Origin: Dirofilaria immitis
Lineage: Eukaryota; Nematoda; Chromadorea; Rhabditida; Onchocercidae
Direction of reading: 5' to 3'
Assembly: GCA_024305405.1 (NCBI GenBank)
Contig: JAKNDB010000107.1
Location: forward strand, 1,302,001 to 1,366,000
Length of the DNA stretch: 64,000 bases
This document shows, in pieces, positions 13,001-29,800 of the stretch. The translations under genes and the position numbers were made by a program. Within the stretch, counting starts at the first letter, position 1. Every line of letters begins with the position of its first letter. Under the pieces are notes generated by a model, which was not told the DNA's origin, did not search any database, and saw only the letters and a list, made by a program, of their open reading frames with translations.

Positions 13001-16000
13001 ATTCTGCGTAAGCCAAACTTTTTAACCTTTAATGATTTGTATAGCCGATTCTGAACTGGCTCAGTTTCATCAAAGTAGTGAGCTTTCCGAGGTGGCATTG
13101 CAGTTGCTCGTTGCATTAGCTTTCTAGCGTGCTCAGGATTCCTGGAAGAAGTTGATAATATAAACGTTGGAATTGTATAAAGTGAAAAATAGTTATGAAG
13201 CCATAATTTTACGAAGAAATAATATAAGGAAAGCATTATACTGCAAACTAACCGATGGCGTAGCTCAAATTCGGCGTATTCACACCAAACTGATGCAAGA
13301 TCATCCACTTTGGTATATTCAGATCTAAGTCCTTTTTCAAATGTTAGTCTAGTCTGTAAATGAAAGCTAATCGAGTATAGAGCGTCTGACAAAAGAAAAA
13401 CAAGTGTCTGACAAAAATTACTATATATTAGATTCGAAAGAGATCAAAAAGATCGAATATGGACATAAAAATAGTGTCAGCTTTTTTGATGATTGATGAA
13501 ATAAATATCATCATCAAATTCATATTATCAGGAATTTTTTCTGATGAACATTATCAGATATACTTTTTGCAAATAAGACATACTTCATTCAACATGTCCT
13601 CTTGTTCATAAAATTTCGCGAAACTTATCCAAATGTTTGACAATTTCCCGTTTGTAATTTTGGCTGCACTGTTCGCACGGCTTGTTCATATGTTTCGATT
13701 TGCTATAAATTACATGCAATACAGTAAAAAAGTATGATTTGAAAAAAAGAAAAACCTATAAAAATATACAAACATTAACATCCATAGAAAAAAGTATCAA
13801 ATCAGAAACGACTAAAAAGCAGTTCAGTATAAAAGAGCATTTATTATTCTAGTCTTACCTTGTTCTTATTGCCTTCGTACAACTGAACACGATTTAACCA
13901 TTCATATGCATTATGAGGATTTTGACGCAGCAAGACACTATTTAAAAGAAGCGGTCGACGATCCATTAAATGTTCAAATCTGAAAAGCAATGCGGTATTT
14001 CTAAAATTTAAAAATTCGAAACCAACTGTTTTTTAAGATTTACTTCCAGCCATGGATAAAGAACATTATGATAACATATAATTTTCAAAAGAATTGCGAC
14101 TACCAGATTAGCAAGCTACTTTTAAACTGAAGAATAACAGAATGTTCTGAATACAAAACTTTACTAATTTAATTTAAGATTGAGCCTAAATCAAATTATA
14201 AATAAAAAATCTGAAAAGAAGAATACCTTGCAAAGAGGAGCTCCAATTCTAATTGCTGCTCTTCATCAGCTGCAGTACCCTCATTATCTATTTCATCCAT
14301 TTTTGCTGCTGTTGCACGCTCAGCAAATTTGGCATAAGCGTCAAATATCTGCGTGAAGTCCCGTACAGTTTTAACTGATATCAGTGATTCTTCATATACA
14401 TCTCTAGCCTAAAAATAAATGTCATATCAATAACTGACGTAAAGTAATCGAACGGATGTTTTCAAATTAAAGTCACATATCTTGTAACATTACATGTCTT
14501 GTTGAAACAGAGCATGAAAACGAGCATAACAAAGTTTGTTAAGATCAAAAAAATATATATATAATAAAATTCTAACCCGTTCGAAATGTCCATTTCTGAT
14601 ATAATATTCTGCTAGTGAGCACCAAAGAAGTCCTACCTGATCACTATATCTGCAATATATTATGGTTTTCCATCAAATTTTGTTATCATTAACGAAAAGA
14701 AAATTCTATTTAATTTTGTAGTGAAAATGACCTTTGTATGCCTTGTCGTATGATTGAATCACTATTCAATGAATGCACTTTACTTGGATTTTTGAAATCA
14801 GTTCACAAAGCTCAGTCCATAGCTAAAAAAGGAAATAAATAAGTAACAAATGCTAACTACAAACATACATATGCATAAATTCAAATCGAATAAAAAGTGG
14901 AAAATTACTTGATGAGTTGTCTTGCCATGTTCGGAATAAGGTTTATCATCATTCACAAGAATCGCAAGTTGCTGAGCAGCATCATCTAATTGGTCAATCT
15001 TTCGCAGGTAATCAACGAAGTCTTCGCGATAATTTGGTAGCAATTTCAAATACCTAAAATAAAATTCTCTAAATCAAGTACTTTAAATAAAATCTTATAA
15101 AGGGACAGACAAATGCACATAGATCGTAGATCGGTATATCACGCAAATGATAATTAAAAGTTAAAGATTTTCTGATATACAACTTGAATTATTTTTACAA
15201 AAATATCTTATTGATATATAGATGCAGAGATTTCCACTATCTTACAAATTCATGAAAATCAACAGCCTACCTTCTGTAGACTCTAATCGTTGTTTCCGGA
15301 ATTTCATGACTTGTAACAAACTTGATATACAGCGGCCAAATTCGATCATGTTGAGTAACTGGTAATGCTCGCAAGGAGCGGTCAAAAACTCGTCTGGTTT
15401 GCGTCACAAGACGCTGAAGCGTTAAAAATTCACAATATTCCATCCATATGCGAGGCATCTAAAATCGTCGTTAAAAAAATTAATCTTGTTGATGCGAAAA
15501 ATTATATACGGAAGTTTATTGCATCGATTTAAATATTATTTAACTCAGAGATTTTTTGAACCCAAGTTATTGCTTTTGTCTAAAAAATATCTATTAAAAT
15601 TGCCTCTCATTCCACTCTGTTTTATATGTGACATAATTAAAAATAATCTAACAAGTCTAAACTGTTTAAGCAAAATTATTTAACCTTGTGCATAAAAACC
15701 AGTGCTCGTTCATAAGCATTGTTAACATATTTATATGCTGGATCCGTAGGACATTTATCTGCTACCTGTTTTCGACGAAATCGAAGATAATTATACCTAA
15801 AAATTTTAGAGTCATTCTTTGCCTATTAAATGGAGAATGAAAAATATATTTTTAGAAGACAAGTAGAAAAGAGAGAGTGCAGTAATGCGTTAAGACACAA
15901 AATGCCTGGACTAAATTTAAGTATGCAGCATCTAAATTTGCGTACAATAAAGAAAAAATAATTCCATTAAGAATAATACTATCATGAAAAGTTAGGTTGG

Positions 16001-16433
16001 TAAGTTTCGACAAATCAAATTTAGATTACTTAAGTATAGAAACTAATAACAATATAAAAGACACTAATACCATAGTTTATAACTGCCCGGAAGTTCCTTT
16101 AGAGCACGTTCATAAACAAGGTTGATTTGTTTTGGGTTCGCTTTACATTTCTTCTTATGTTCGATATATCTCAACCAGTTCCGAAGTGAAAATGGATTTT
16201 TAAGTATATCCTCCTCGAAACCAACATCCTCTTCTTCCTAAATACAGAATTGTTTGAACCTTTACTAAAACTAACAAAAAAAAGAAGGCAAATAAATTCT
16301 TTGTGATATTTTTTACTAATCATAAATTAAAAGTTTTAAAACTCACAAAAATAATTGAGACAGCTTTCTTGGTTCTTTCTACCGCATTAGTAGTACAAGC
16401 ACTGCTTGATGCTTCTAAGGTCTGATTTGCCAT
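10067..16433 (-). CDS. syf1: Pre-mRNA splicing factor SYF1 (XAB2 homologue)
   Basis: HAT-repeat scaffold of the Prp19-associated (NTC) spliceosome complex; human XAB2 also acts in transcription-coupled repair. Minus-strand exons: 16433-16347, 16237-16071, 15796-15685, 15458-15271, 15053-14909, 14822-14732, 14649-14577, 14408-14227, 13979-13859, 13702-13584, 13353-13253, 13141-13027, 12823-12662, 12477-12391, 12267-12192, 11951-11842, 11680-11577, 11465-11366, 11117-10934, 10790-10578 and 10164-10067. All 21 exons join in phase, giving about 878 residues (human 855). Diagnostic stretches include [13 protein letters not shown] near the start, [32 protein letters not shown], and [19 protein letters not shown] near the C-terminus, followed by an Asp-rich acidic run and the conserved GSL end, here extended by about 17 residues. 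Single A bases appear to be missing in the runs complementary to 14789-14793 and 13658-13661. An essential gene this intact is unlikely to be dead. The start is the first Met, four bases after an acceptor. Confidence 0.96.
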
Positions 16434-16437
16434 TGTC

Positions 16438-16456
16438 CTGCAAAGAAAAAAAAATC
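16438..16456 (-). promoter_or_regulatory. Likely spliced-leader acceptor of syf1
   Basis: Read on the minus strand, a T-rich tract ending CTTTGCAG lies four bases before the initiator ATG. With no coding exon upstream, this is the usual place for a nematode trans-splice acceptor. A 5' UTR intron would look the same. Confidence 0.6.
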
Positions 16457-18100
16457 CTTATTTTAACGAATAATCGAGTGCGAAGTTAATTACTGTTTGT
16501 AAATTAACGATTCGTTGTTTATTTCCTATCGGTTTTTCTCAGCCAAAAATGCTAATCTAACAATGAGTATTGCTGATATAAATTTTTCTAATTTTTCACC
16601 CTTATTAACCCTATCTCCACCTTTGACCCCACTAGCATCCACCATTCCAGTACTACCGTCCCATTCCCTAAAACATATGCTCCGAGTCAGCAAGCAATTG
16701 TGCACGCACAACTACTGCAATTCTATCGCAAGTCGATAACAAACCTTTGCACATACTTTTTTCGCAAAACTTTTTTCTTAAACAAAAACTGTATTTATGC
16801 CTTCGTACATATATTTCGGTTTTTCTGTTGTTGTCTGTTGCTGCAGGGCCCGTACATATTATTGATGTTTTCTACTTGAGGTCATAGGTCATATCTATCT
16901 TGTTAATTTATTGATGCATACTGAAGAGTTTTTCTGATTCATGGACTAGTGCTGGAATTTGTAGTAATAATATTTAGCCACTGAATGATGTAAAATCTAT
17001 CATTCCGACAAATGGATTGATAAAATAATTCCGTTATCATGTATAAATTATCAGTATTGACGAAACAAATATGTCTTTTTATTTCTCAGTTTTAACTTTT
17101 AAAATTAAAGTTTCACTAAATAAATTCCAACAAAGCAAATCAAAAGATACGATAATTTTAAATCGTTAACTTTCAAACTCAGTCAATGAATGATAGCATA
17201 GAATTCATATAAAACTGTTTATTATGATATCTTGAATTAATTGCACTAGCTGAATTGATCAATGAATGATCGATTTGGTAGATAAACTTGATGCAAAATA
17301 CTCGAGAATGAATCACCACCAAATATCGTCTTTTTTTTCCATTCCCATAATCACACCAATGATTAGTTTCTTCGAGAATTTCACGATAGCGATAGATATC
17401 ATATTTTCTTCTCCATCGTAGTAGGAATTATGATTTTATGATTTTTCAACCAAAATATGATATCAATTATTTTGATAACTTTTGATGAGCAAAATAATTA
17501 TATTATTTTGCTCAAAGATTCTTGCATATATTCATTCATATAATTTCATTAAAAATTTAGTCTTTTTAATTTACTACAAATTTTTTTTTCATCATTATTA
17601 ATTTGATGAAATGTCTGTTATTAATTTAAAAAATTAATAATAGAGAAATGTTTGTATTTATTAAGCGAAAAAATTTTAATACAAATTTTATTAGAATTAA
17701 CACAAATTTAACAAATATTTTTTTTTTCAATCACATTATCATATCCTGATAAAATTGATAATTGATTTGTAGAATTGATTAATTCAAGCTTTTTATAGAA
17801 AACATTCGTAAAATTAATATATATATATATATGTATATAGGAAAAAAAGATTTTAGCAAAAAATATTATTATTTAAATATTAATGAAAAACAATTAAAAT
17901 AAAAATTTATCAAAAATTTTTTTTTTTCAATCTGATCAATACGAAAGAGATGAAATTAATAAAATAAAATAGCAAAATTAAAAATGTTTTACAAAGTTTA
18001 AAAATACAACTTAAATCTTATTTTGTTACTATGGAAAATTAATACAAAATATGGCATACTTTGATTACAAATTTTATTATTTAATTAATTTTATTTTGAA
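16457..18100. other. Intergenic region between syf1 and the lipase
   Basis: No supported gene. 16500-16860 is less AT-rich than its surroundings, contains a Pro/Ser/Leu open frame without homologue-like features, and lies upstream of syf1, so it may be promoter or outron sequence. The rest is AT-rich with a short TA run near 17818. Confidence 0.5.
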
Positions 18101-20333
<2,233 letters not shown>

Positions 20334-20465
20334 TACTCTAGAATCATTTTCATAAATTCAAACTTTTAATTTCAATAAAGTTTCCTTTCTGATGGCATAT
20401 ATTTAGCAAACCAGCAGTTGATCGATCATCTCCTTAGAAAACAATGTTTTGTATCTTTTAAAAAA

Positions 20466-20505
20466 ATCTCTTCTTCTCTCTCTCCCTCACTCTCTCTCAC
20501 TTTCC

Positions 20506-20541
<36 letters not shown>
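20466..20541. repeat. CT-rich tract with (TC)n microsatellite
   Basis: A run of TCTCTC, interrupted at first and pure over the last 25-30 bases, about 130 bp upstream of the lipase start codon on the template side. Confidence 0.95.
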
Positions 20542-20546
<5 letters not shown>

Positions 20547-21663
20547 TTTGCTTTTTCATAGATTTGTCAGTTTTAAAAAGTCTTCGAGCAAAAAAGAATA
20601 AATATAAAAGAGCTTAATAAAAAAAGAAAAAGTATTATTTTAAAAATACTATCTAATTGATTAAATATTTTCAAACAATATTAAATTATTAATACCTAAA
20701 AAAGGAAGTAATTATAGATTAAAATTATTGATTAATAATTTATAAATAAATTATCGAAAATGGAAGAGTTAATAAAACTTACGTAACATCTATATGCATT
20801 GATGATAAAATTATCATGATAAAGTCAGCAATGAGAAATAGAGCTGAAAATGAATTGAAACAACTCGACGAATTTAAAATTAGGGCAAGTTGAAGATAGA
20901 GGTTTATTGCGATTAATGAAATAATCAAACAAACATTTGATCAAGTAAAATATCCGTTTTGAGTGTATATTTCAATGTAAAAATATAAAATAATCATTGC
21001 TCAAATATCAATTTGATAATTAGCTTAAATGATAACGATAAATATTCATAGAATATAATCATATTTAATTATAAAATCGAATTCAATTCTTCACAATTTT
21101 TATATAAACAATTTTTTGTTGGCTTATAAAGTTACTTCATCGTGGCTATTATCCAATATGATAATTTCTTTTCTGATAACTTTTTTTCAAATTTAAAATG
21201 ATTTGAAGATAAAATTACTGAACCAAATAGTGATAAGACAAATCAAGGCTTTTTTTCTTTGAGATTTTTCTTTATCTCCGCTTTTATCAATTTATCTTTT
21301 GTGTTGCAATCTTGCAATCCTTATCAGTAAATAGTTTACCTATTTTTAATATATGTGAAATAAAATTTCATTAAAATGATAAGAAAAAAAATATGAATGA
21401 CAATAAAGAGTACCAATAAAAAAAAAGAAAATCATCCATTCTGATCGATTATTTGGATGTAATTTTTGGTCGACCTTGTTCTCCTTAGAAACTTTGCCTT
21501 AACTATTCTTCTATTCTTTTGATTACATGAAAAATATAGGACAGATAATCTTATTTAAATATAATGATAATAAATCAACTGTTTTCCACTTTTTAAAAAT
21601 ATTTTTAGACAAACGATTGAAAATATCACACTTATAATCTGACTAATTTAATCATAATTATCT

Positions 21664-21890
21664 GAGAAATTCCAATTTTTAGATAGATGGCAACATCAGA
21701 ATCTTACATTGTTGATGTTACAGCAAGAAATTCCAGTTTTTGGATAGACTATACCATCAATTAGAATCTTGCATTATTAGCTCTTCTAATCTGCTAATTC
21801 AATCTTAGTCATATAATTATTAAATTTTTATGAGCAAACAGTGAGAAATTTCAATTTTCGAATAGACGATACCATCAGAATCTCATATTG
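21664..21890. repeat. Dispersed repeat, three diverged copies
   Basis: The pattern GAAATTCCAATTTTTAGATA, then GATGGCAACATCAGAATCTT, then acattgtt, recurs at about 21668, 21728 and 21840 with substitutions. Spacing is irregular, so this is not a clean tandem array. Confidence 0.65.
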
Positions 21891-24800
21891 TTAGTTATTT
21901 GCATAACTATCAAAAATACATATTCCATCTATTTCGTTGAGAAAAGACGAAAAAAAAAGGTTTTAGAACGACAAACTGAACGTTACGAATGTGAGATTCT
22001 GATTTTAGAATGATATGAGAAAAATAAGAAATTCATCATTTTGTAATGATGAAATAATATATTTGTAATATTGCTATGATGAAGAAATAATCAAATTTAT
22101 ATTTCAAAAATAATTAATTTAGAATTCTTACTGAATCTTATTTTCTTTCTTTCTTTTTTTTTTCTGCCAAAATTTTCAAAACATTGTAGCATCCTATAAA
22201 TGTGATAATATTTCGATATGCTTTAAATATATCAGCTTGTGTAATTTTGATGTATTAGATAAGATAAGCATATGAATTTGTAGAATTCAAATATCATTTT
22301 CAAAATATGAGATATAGCAATTATAATTTATCTTACAGACAAATATGAAATTATAACAAAAATTAATTTCTCAGTTATTTACGTTATCAACAAATGAGCA
22401 ATTATGTAAAAATAGTTGTAAGATTTAACATTAATATCTTTTATTATCACAACCTGAAATTATCTTGCACTATCATATTATATATTATCATTTATCATTA
22501 GCATGCATAATGTTCTATCATTTGATTCGATAATGAAAAATCTAAATTGTAGCAGAATAATTTAAATGAAGAATACAATAACTATTGATTAATCGCGATA
22601 CCAATTTGACAGATTGATAATTTTACAAAAAGTTTATTTCATTTCAACTATTTCGTCAAAAAAAAAAAACTTCCTAATGAATTATATAACTTTGTCGTTC
22701 ACAATTTCTAATATATTTTATCATATCATTTCTCCTATATGATTGAAATTCGTATGTTTATAAAATAATTCCTAATAAATTACTCCAATATTAATTCACG
22801 TGCAACAAATTTAAAATCTAAAATTAGTTAAAAACAAATCAAGAAGAATTTGATAATTTCCGGTGAGGTTTTTAAAAACAAAATGATCAACAAACTTTAT
22901 TGTTTACATATTTCAGAAAATAAAAAAAAAAAAAAAATAAAAAGACAGAATTGATAATTTATTTAACTAAAAATTATTTCACCTTTTAAAATACATAAAA
23001 ATTTTAGTGGCAAAAATATGAAATTAGATGGAATAACATTTTTGTTTTATATCAAAAATTTTGCATAAAACTTTTTCATTTTTGAAATATTTGAAAATAT
23101 TTTACATACATTTATAGTTTTATTAACACTTTTTTTTTTTTTTTTTAAAGCAACAAATATGAAAATATCAATATGATATATTTATGTTAAAAGCCTAATT
23201 TAAGCATTTATTCTTTGATAGAAATTAATGCGTTATATAGCGTGAGTATAAAAGAGAATCTCGAGGAAAATATCGGGCAAAGGTCATTATTTCAGTAACC
23301 TATAATCCCTCCCTATATATTATCTCTATTAAAAGATTTTTATTGAAAATATTTGCTAACAAAAAAATTATTGAAAAATGAATATTAAAAATTAATAAAC
23401 TTACAATATGATAAATTAATATTAAATCAAAATTCTATCAAATCTATTAGATTTCAATGCTATACCAACATTTTAGCATTGTATAGAAACTTGATAATTT
23501 GATCCGAAATAATCACAGCAACATATTAAAGCGATATTTTGTTAAGCAAAGGAATTAAATTGCTCATTATCATAATCTCGATTATTTGTCTTTATTGGAA
23601 AATGTGTATCAAATTTGTTATCAATAAACAATACATTTATTTCTTGTTGATAAAAATCTTAACATCAATTCTTTGTTTATTATGCAAATTTCAGAAATTC
23701 TTAATCTTTTAAATATATCAAATTCAATGAAACAAAGATATCAGAATATTTATGCTACAAAAATTCTTCTTAATTTCATCATATGATTTATTTGAAATTA
23801 TTTGAAAATTGCATTCTAATAAAATATAAATTTTTATCAGAGCTCATTCTTCAACCATCCGTTTAATCATTAATTTTACATTTTCATCAGAGAAAAGTAA
23901 AAGTTTCATTTTTTTGCAGCTTTTTATAATTTGACAAAATGGTCTATTTTGATAAATAAAATAGAAACAGAAATTGCTTATGTTTCAAAATAAATTCCAG
24001 GTATGATTAGAATTCTGATTCCACCTGTTTTTTCATTATCATCATTAAATATACAATGATTGATTCGTTTCTTTTGTATTATATGAAAATTATGAAATAA
24101 GTTTTTCTTTATAGTCTAATTATTGTTATTAATTTAGGTAATTTTTAAACTTTCATTTAAATTACTCCTACCTCTATTCCAATATTAAAAATATATTTCA
24201 ATTAAAGTACTTAAAAAATGCTATCATTAATTAATGAATGCGATACACTAATATACAGGTAAATGAATGATAAATATCCTATGTACCTGAAATGATTTAC
24301 CTATTTTTCCCAATTTATCTAAACGATTTATCAATTTCTAAAAATTCAAATTGTTCATTAGACATCTCTATGTTAGTGATAGCAAAGGTAAAGTTACCTG
24401 TAATTACCGTTCACTAAACGATAGTATTGCTCGTATCATTTTGATTTTAAATGTATTAATTGCAGATTATTTGTTTACTGAAATAATGGCTGACTGCTTT
24501 TAATTTTGGAAAAGATATTGTAATAAATCATGGAAACGGCAATGAAATTTAGTAGTAGTAATAAAAATAAATTGAATATCTTACTTTTGCCAGTCTGGAC
24601 GTATTGTTATCACGAGACGCTAAACGTAATTGATATTATTATTATCACTCACAAACATAACACCACTTTGTAATTGTTGCTTAACAGTTCAAAATATGGA
24701 TAGTGATCGATAAGAATGATTCTTATCTACGAAGTATATGAATATTCTATTTTTTTGCATATTTAATTATTTTATATAGTTTTTACTAAAATATTTTACA

Positions 24801-25250
24801 ACTATGATATTATCATTGCATTATATCTTCTTAAGTATTCCGAAAATATTTCTTATCAAAATTTGAAATTGAATAATTATTATTGTATTATTATGTTTGA
24901 ATTGAATGAATACGTTGAAATCAGTTCGTGTTAAGATAATGCAATATTAATCATAAAGGCAATCAAAGTTTTCAACATTTCGAATCGTATTTGATTGAAG
25001 GATTTAACGATTTATTGATCAAAAAAATTGTGTAATTTTTCTTTTAACGATACTAATAAATGGTTGTTGAAAAATCGACGAATCTTTTTGATATTTTACA
25101 AATTTAATAATCGATTGTAATAATATTCCTTTGGAAGTTATAATTTTACCTTATTCTCTTTGGTCAATTAATATGCTAAAATTATATATATAAATATGAA
25201 AATTTAATTTATTATCGGATTATTTAGATGGATGAAAATTATTTGATAAT

Positions 25251-25430
25251 TTATTTGAATTCAAAACAATGATTATCATATATAACGTAATCACATTCAT
25301 ATATCATCTATATCAGTTATATAATTAATTCTTGATGATGATTTATTTGTTGAATTCAAAACAATGATTATCATATATAACGTAATCATTATTCATATAT
25401 CATCCATATCAGTTATTTAATTAATCCGTG
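25251..25430. repeat. Direct duplication of about 80 bp
   Basis: Two copies (about 25251-25335 and 25346-25430) share GAATTCAAAACAATGATTAT and CATATATAACGTAATCA. A few substitutions separate them. Confidence 0.85.
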
Positions 25431-26842
25431 AGAAACATATTTCTTTTCTCTAGATAAATGAATGTAACTTGTTTCTTTCTCCTCTGATTATCATCATCAT
25501 TCATTTCATTCTATTCTACATATTTATCAGAAATTGTCACCATATCAGTATTATTACGAATAGATCAATGATAAAAATCCATATCAATCATTTCATCTTG
25601 TTTATTGCCGAAAATACTATTATTTCATTATTTATCTATTTTCATTTAACTATTGAAATTATTTAAAATTGTTTATTATATTTTGAGAAATTTTCTTTTG
25701 AATATTTCTGACATCAATTAATAGTATATAGATTATTGCATAAATCAATAATATTTCTTTTCATTATAAACCTGATTTCTTTCTTTCTCTTTTTTTTTTT
25801 TACATCCTGTTTACATCATCCTGTTTACATTTATAATTTTTAATTCTAATTGATTATTCGTCATAAATATCTAATTTTAATAATATCAAATATTTATAAA
25901 TTTTTCTTATTGAATACGTTGAATACATATTCTTATAATTAATTATCGAAATAACAAAAACTTTTAAAACAAAAATTACGAATAATTCTTTATTATTCTG
26001 ATCTCGATTCATTAATTAATTTCATTTATATATTCTATTTCTAAGATAGAATAGATTGGAAAGTTAAGTTAAATTTATTGCTCTTATCATTTCTTAGGAT
26101 TATTTATCTCTGACCGCAAAAAAAAAAAAATAAACAAATAAAATTATAGTAATAACACTTCAAAAATCTGAAACAATTTTGTGGACAAATTATAAAAAGA
26201 TTTAAAGTAAACAATTAAAATGGCAATATAATATCAATTTGATAAATATAACTTTAATAATAAACAAGAAAAAAGATAGCTTAAATTTATATAATTTTTA
26301 TCAAAAAAAAAAGAAAAAGCGATTTTAATTTAATTAATTAAGTTAAATTTCTCGACAAACTTTTTTGTCTCATTTGTTATTTTCAGAAATCGCAAATCAT
26401 ATTGAATCATTATTTGCATTTGTATCATTTTTTTTCTTTGCATAATTCAAAATTTCTGATAATTTTTAATTGATAAAATTGCTGCTAAACAAAATTAAAA
26501 TCATTTTAATCGGATGCGAATAAAAATTGGCATTATATATCAATTATAATTGAATGATAAATTTTTATACATTTCGCAACAAAATACGCAATTATCCACT
26601 CGACAGAAATTTCCCTATGCTAGCCATTTGCGACCAATTAAAAGAAAATTGAAACAATTTTGTTAGCGTTAATTTCATTATCGAATATTATTGAATTAAT
26701 TAAATAGTCTGCCAAAAAATATTTGTAATTTTTTCGTTTGGATTGTTTAGTTAAGTAAGACAAACCTGATTAAATTAGCCTAGCTAAATAAGCCTAGTGA
26801 TATTGAAATTGAACTTCTCTCATAGCTATCTATCTTTTTGTA

Positions 26843-29800
26843 ATGATACTTCTCGAAAACAAAAATGAATTTGCAGATGATATTGATGCAAATAATATTC
26901 CGCATTCTGCTGAAAATTCTTCAACTTATTTGTTCAACTTTTTTAGTTTATTGTTTATACAATACTGGATCACAATGGATACTTGTATTAACATGTCTTT
27001 TTATACCTCCTTTTAGTATGTTTTATTCTTTTACTTCATTCATATTTCTATTTGAAATCTCTTTTTAACAATATCAAATCAAAATATTATATCATAATCA
27101 TTCAATGAAATGAAAAAAAAAAAAAAACAATATTCTCGAGAATATTTAATTTAGCAACCTCAATCAAATCAAAACAAAAGTTTGCAAAATATTTAAAATA
27201 AATTTTTTGGAATAAATTATTATTTATGAGTAAATAACATCTCAATCATTCAAATAACAACTTCAAATTGATTACATATGAAGGAATAGTTTTCAAAAAA
27301 TTAATCATATCATTCAAAAAAATTAATCATATCATTCAAAATAATTAATCATATCATTAAAAAATTCAAAAAATTTTTTCCTCTCTCAATAGCAATTTAT
27401 AATTTCTATAAAGCAATAATTATTTCTTGACATTAATTTTTTAAATATAAATATTCAACAATTATCATCAATTCAATGAGCAAATACGATCAGTCTTCTA
27501 ACAGAATTATCTGCTTTAGGTATATATCTGATACTGCGATTACCAAATCAAAAAAATCAATATGATGAGTATTATCGAGCGATTGAAAAAAGTTGGCTCC
27601 GAGTCGAGATTGCCATATGTCTTACAATGACTATTGTCTTCTGCGGCTTCGGAATCTTGTTGTTTTGTAGTTTTTTCAAGGTTTTCTTTTTTTTTTCGAG
27701 ATAACTTAAAAGCACAAATAATGAAATGATTAAAATGACTGATATAAAGTAAATTGAATCATCTCTGAATATTAGGATGATACTTATTTTTAAACAAATA
27801 CTTCACCAATTAACACCTTTCAGTACCTTATTTTCCTGTTATATCTACAAGCTTTCTTGATATGAAAGTTTTAATTAATTAAATTTCATCATATAATTAT
27901 CAAAATCTTTGATCATGACATTTTGCATGGTATCATAGTTATTAGGAATTAAAACTTTAAAATAAATATTTTGGATGTCAATTATTTTTTGCTTTAAAAT
28001 GTACAAAAAAGTTTATAATAAATGCCGAATATCCTGGAATATCCTGGTACAAAATAAGCCAGGAAAAAAAATTCAAAAGATTCCTTTACAAATCAAATAG
28101 TTCTTATCTAAATTTCAGAAGATGCTTGAAATTTCTCGTTATATAAAATTCATTCATCATCAGCAATTTGTGGTAATCCTAGAAAATATTAAATAATCAA
28201 TAATAAAATTATTATTCGATTTTTATGTTGTTATCTAAAAATCAATCAATAATTACAATCAATAATTATTTATCTTTAAATAGTTATGTATTTTAAAGGT
28301 TTACAGAAATTTCAATTATTCGAAAACTTGTTTTTTTTTTTTTTTTAGCTAATGGATAATTTGTATTTTCTATTGGCCGGAATTAGTTCAATTTTGCTGC
28401 ATTATTGTACATGATCAATGGCTTGATTGTTATTGGCTTTTACGACAAAATGCGATAGATATTGCGATAAATGAAAAAGCACCAAAGAAGATATTTTGCA
28501 ACACTAAAGATGATCCAAACGTAGGATTATTTTTCTAATAATTTAGCCTCACCGTTAATATTTAAAAATAAAGTATCAATTTAAATGATATGATTATTGT
28601 AAAATGATTTAATTTTTCTGATAATTTAGTCTTACCGTTAATATTTAAAGATAAAGTATCAATTTAAATGATATGATTATTGTAAAATGATTTAATTTTT
28701 CTGATAATTTAGTCTTACCGTTAATATTTAAAGATAAAGTATCAATTTAAATGATATGATTATTGTAAAATGATTTAATTCATTCTTGCTCATTTTTCAA
28801 TAAGTGATTTCCTTAGAAAAAAAAATGCTCAATGCAATAAATAGATTTGAGAAGAAATATTTTGAGACGTAAAATCACTTCTTATTATCTTTGCAATATT
28901 TTCAGCAAATTGATAATTCTGTGTGATATTTAACTTTCAAATAAATAATAAAAGAAAGTGAAATTTATTCGTCAAATTTTAATATTCCAAATTAAATTTG
29001 GAAATATGGAAGATTTGGAAAGATATAATAAACTTATTTTAAATGTATTAGAAAAATATTTTATTTGCTTTGTCTTAAGTTTGCAAAGTTTCAATTTTCA
29101 AAATTGATTATCGGATCACAGTCTATTTGAAAGCCATCATCACAATCATATTTCTTATATTCTAATATTCCATTGACGGAGTGAAAACTTTCATCATATT
29201 AAGAACTTTGGACGAATTGATTAAATTATTGAGATAATGAAAATAATCATATCTGTCTAGAGAAAGGAATATTAGTAAAAGTTTGAATTATACTTTTATT
29301 GCAGCATTTCTCGATATCAATGTTAAATGAACAGCAGATGACAATAAATGATAGTGCAGTAGGATGCAAAGCAGTGATAGGAACTGATGGAATAAGGGAA
29401 CAATCGATAATATCGATTGAAAATACTCCAATCATATCAGTAAAGCACCAAAATGTAAATTATTATCTTTTATCATTTTTCGTATGAAATCCATATTTTA
29501 ATATTTATTTTCTCTATCTGATACTTCCATATCGCAGTAGAATTTTCAGCGATAAATTGCCTTTCTTCAAGTGTCATAAAAATGTTCTCATTTTTTTCTC
29601 TTGATTAGAAGGAATGAAGAAGATTGGTTAAACTTTTATAATCATTAATCAGAATCCTTGCATCGTTGCACTATTGCTATTGGTACTTAAGTTATCATCT
29701 ATGATAGGTACAACAAGAAAAGAATTAAGGAGTCTGAAGATCTGAAGATTGAACTTATTAATTTCAAAACAAATATTTTCCGGCAATTTCAGCATCTCAA

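Larger units (their letters stand above)
20334..26842. other. 6.5-kb gene-free AT-rich region
   Basis: I see no exon on either strand with both splice sites and a protein-like sequence. It contains a CT microsatellite, a dispersed motif family around 21.7 kb and a duplication near 25.3 kb, listed separately. It separates the minus-strand lipase from a plus-strand gene, so it may hold the regulatory DNA of both. Confidence 0.5.

Noticed and set aside
16515..16739. Plus-strand Pro/Ser/Leu open frame (and its minus-strand partner) upstream of syf1
   Set aside because: No splice sites, homologue-like motifs or neighbours support it; it fits promoter or outron DNA.
25469..25666. Plus-strand Ile/Phe-rich open frame that could be a membrane segment
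   Set aside because: Composition is what AT-rich DNA gives by chance and no exon partner was found.
28349..28520. Alternative long frame in the third exon of the unknown membrane gene, rich in Trp and Cys
   Set aside because: It cannot be entered from the acceptor without meeting a stop, whereas the phase-0 frame matches the preceding exon.
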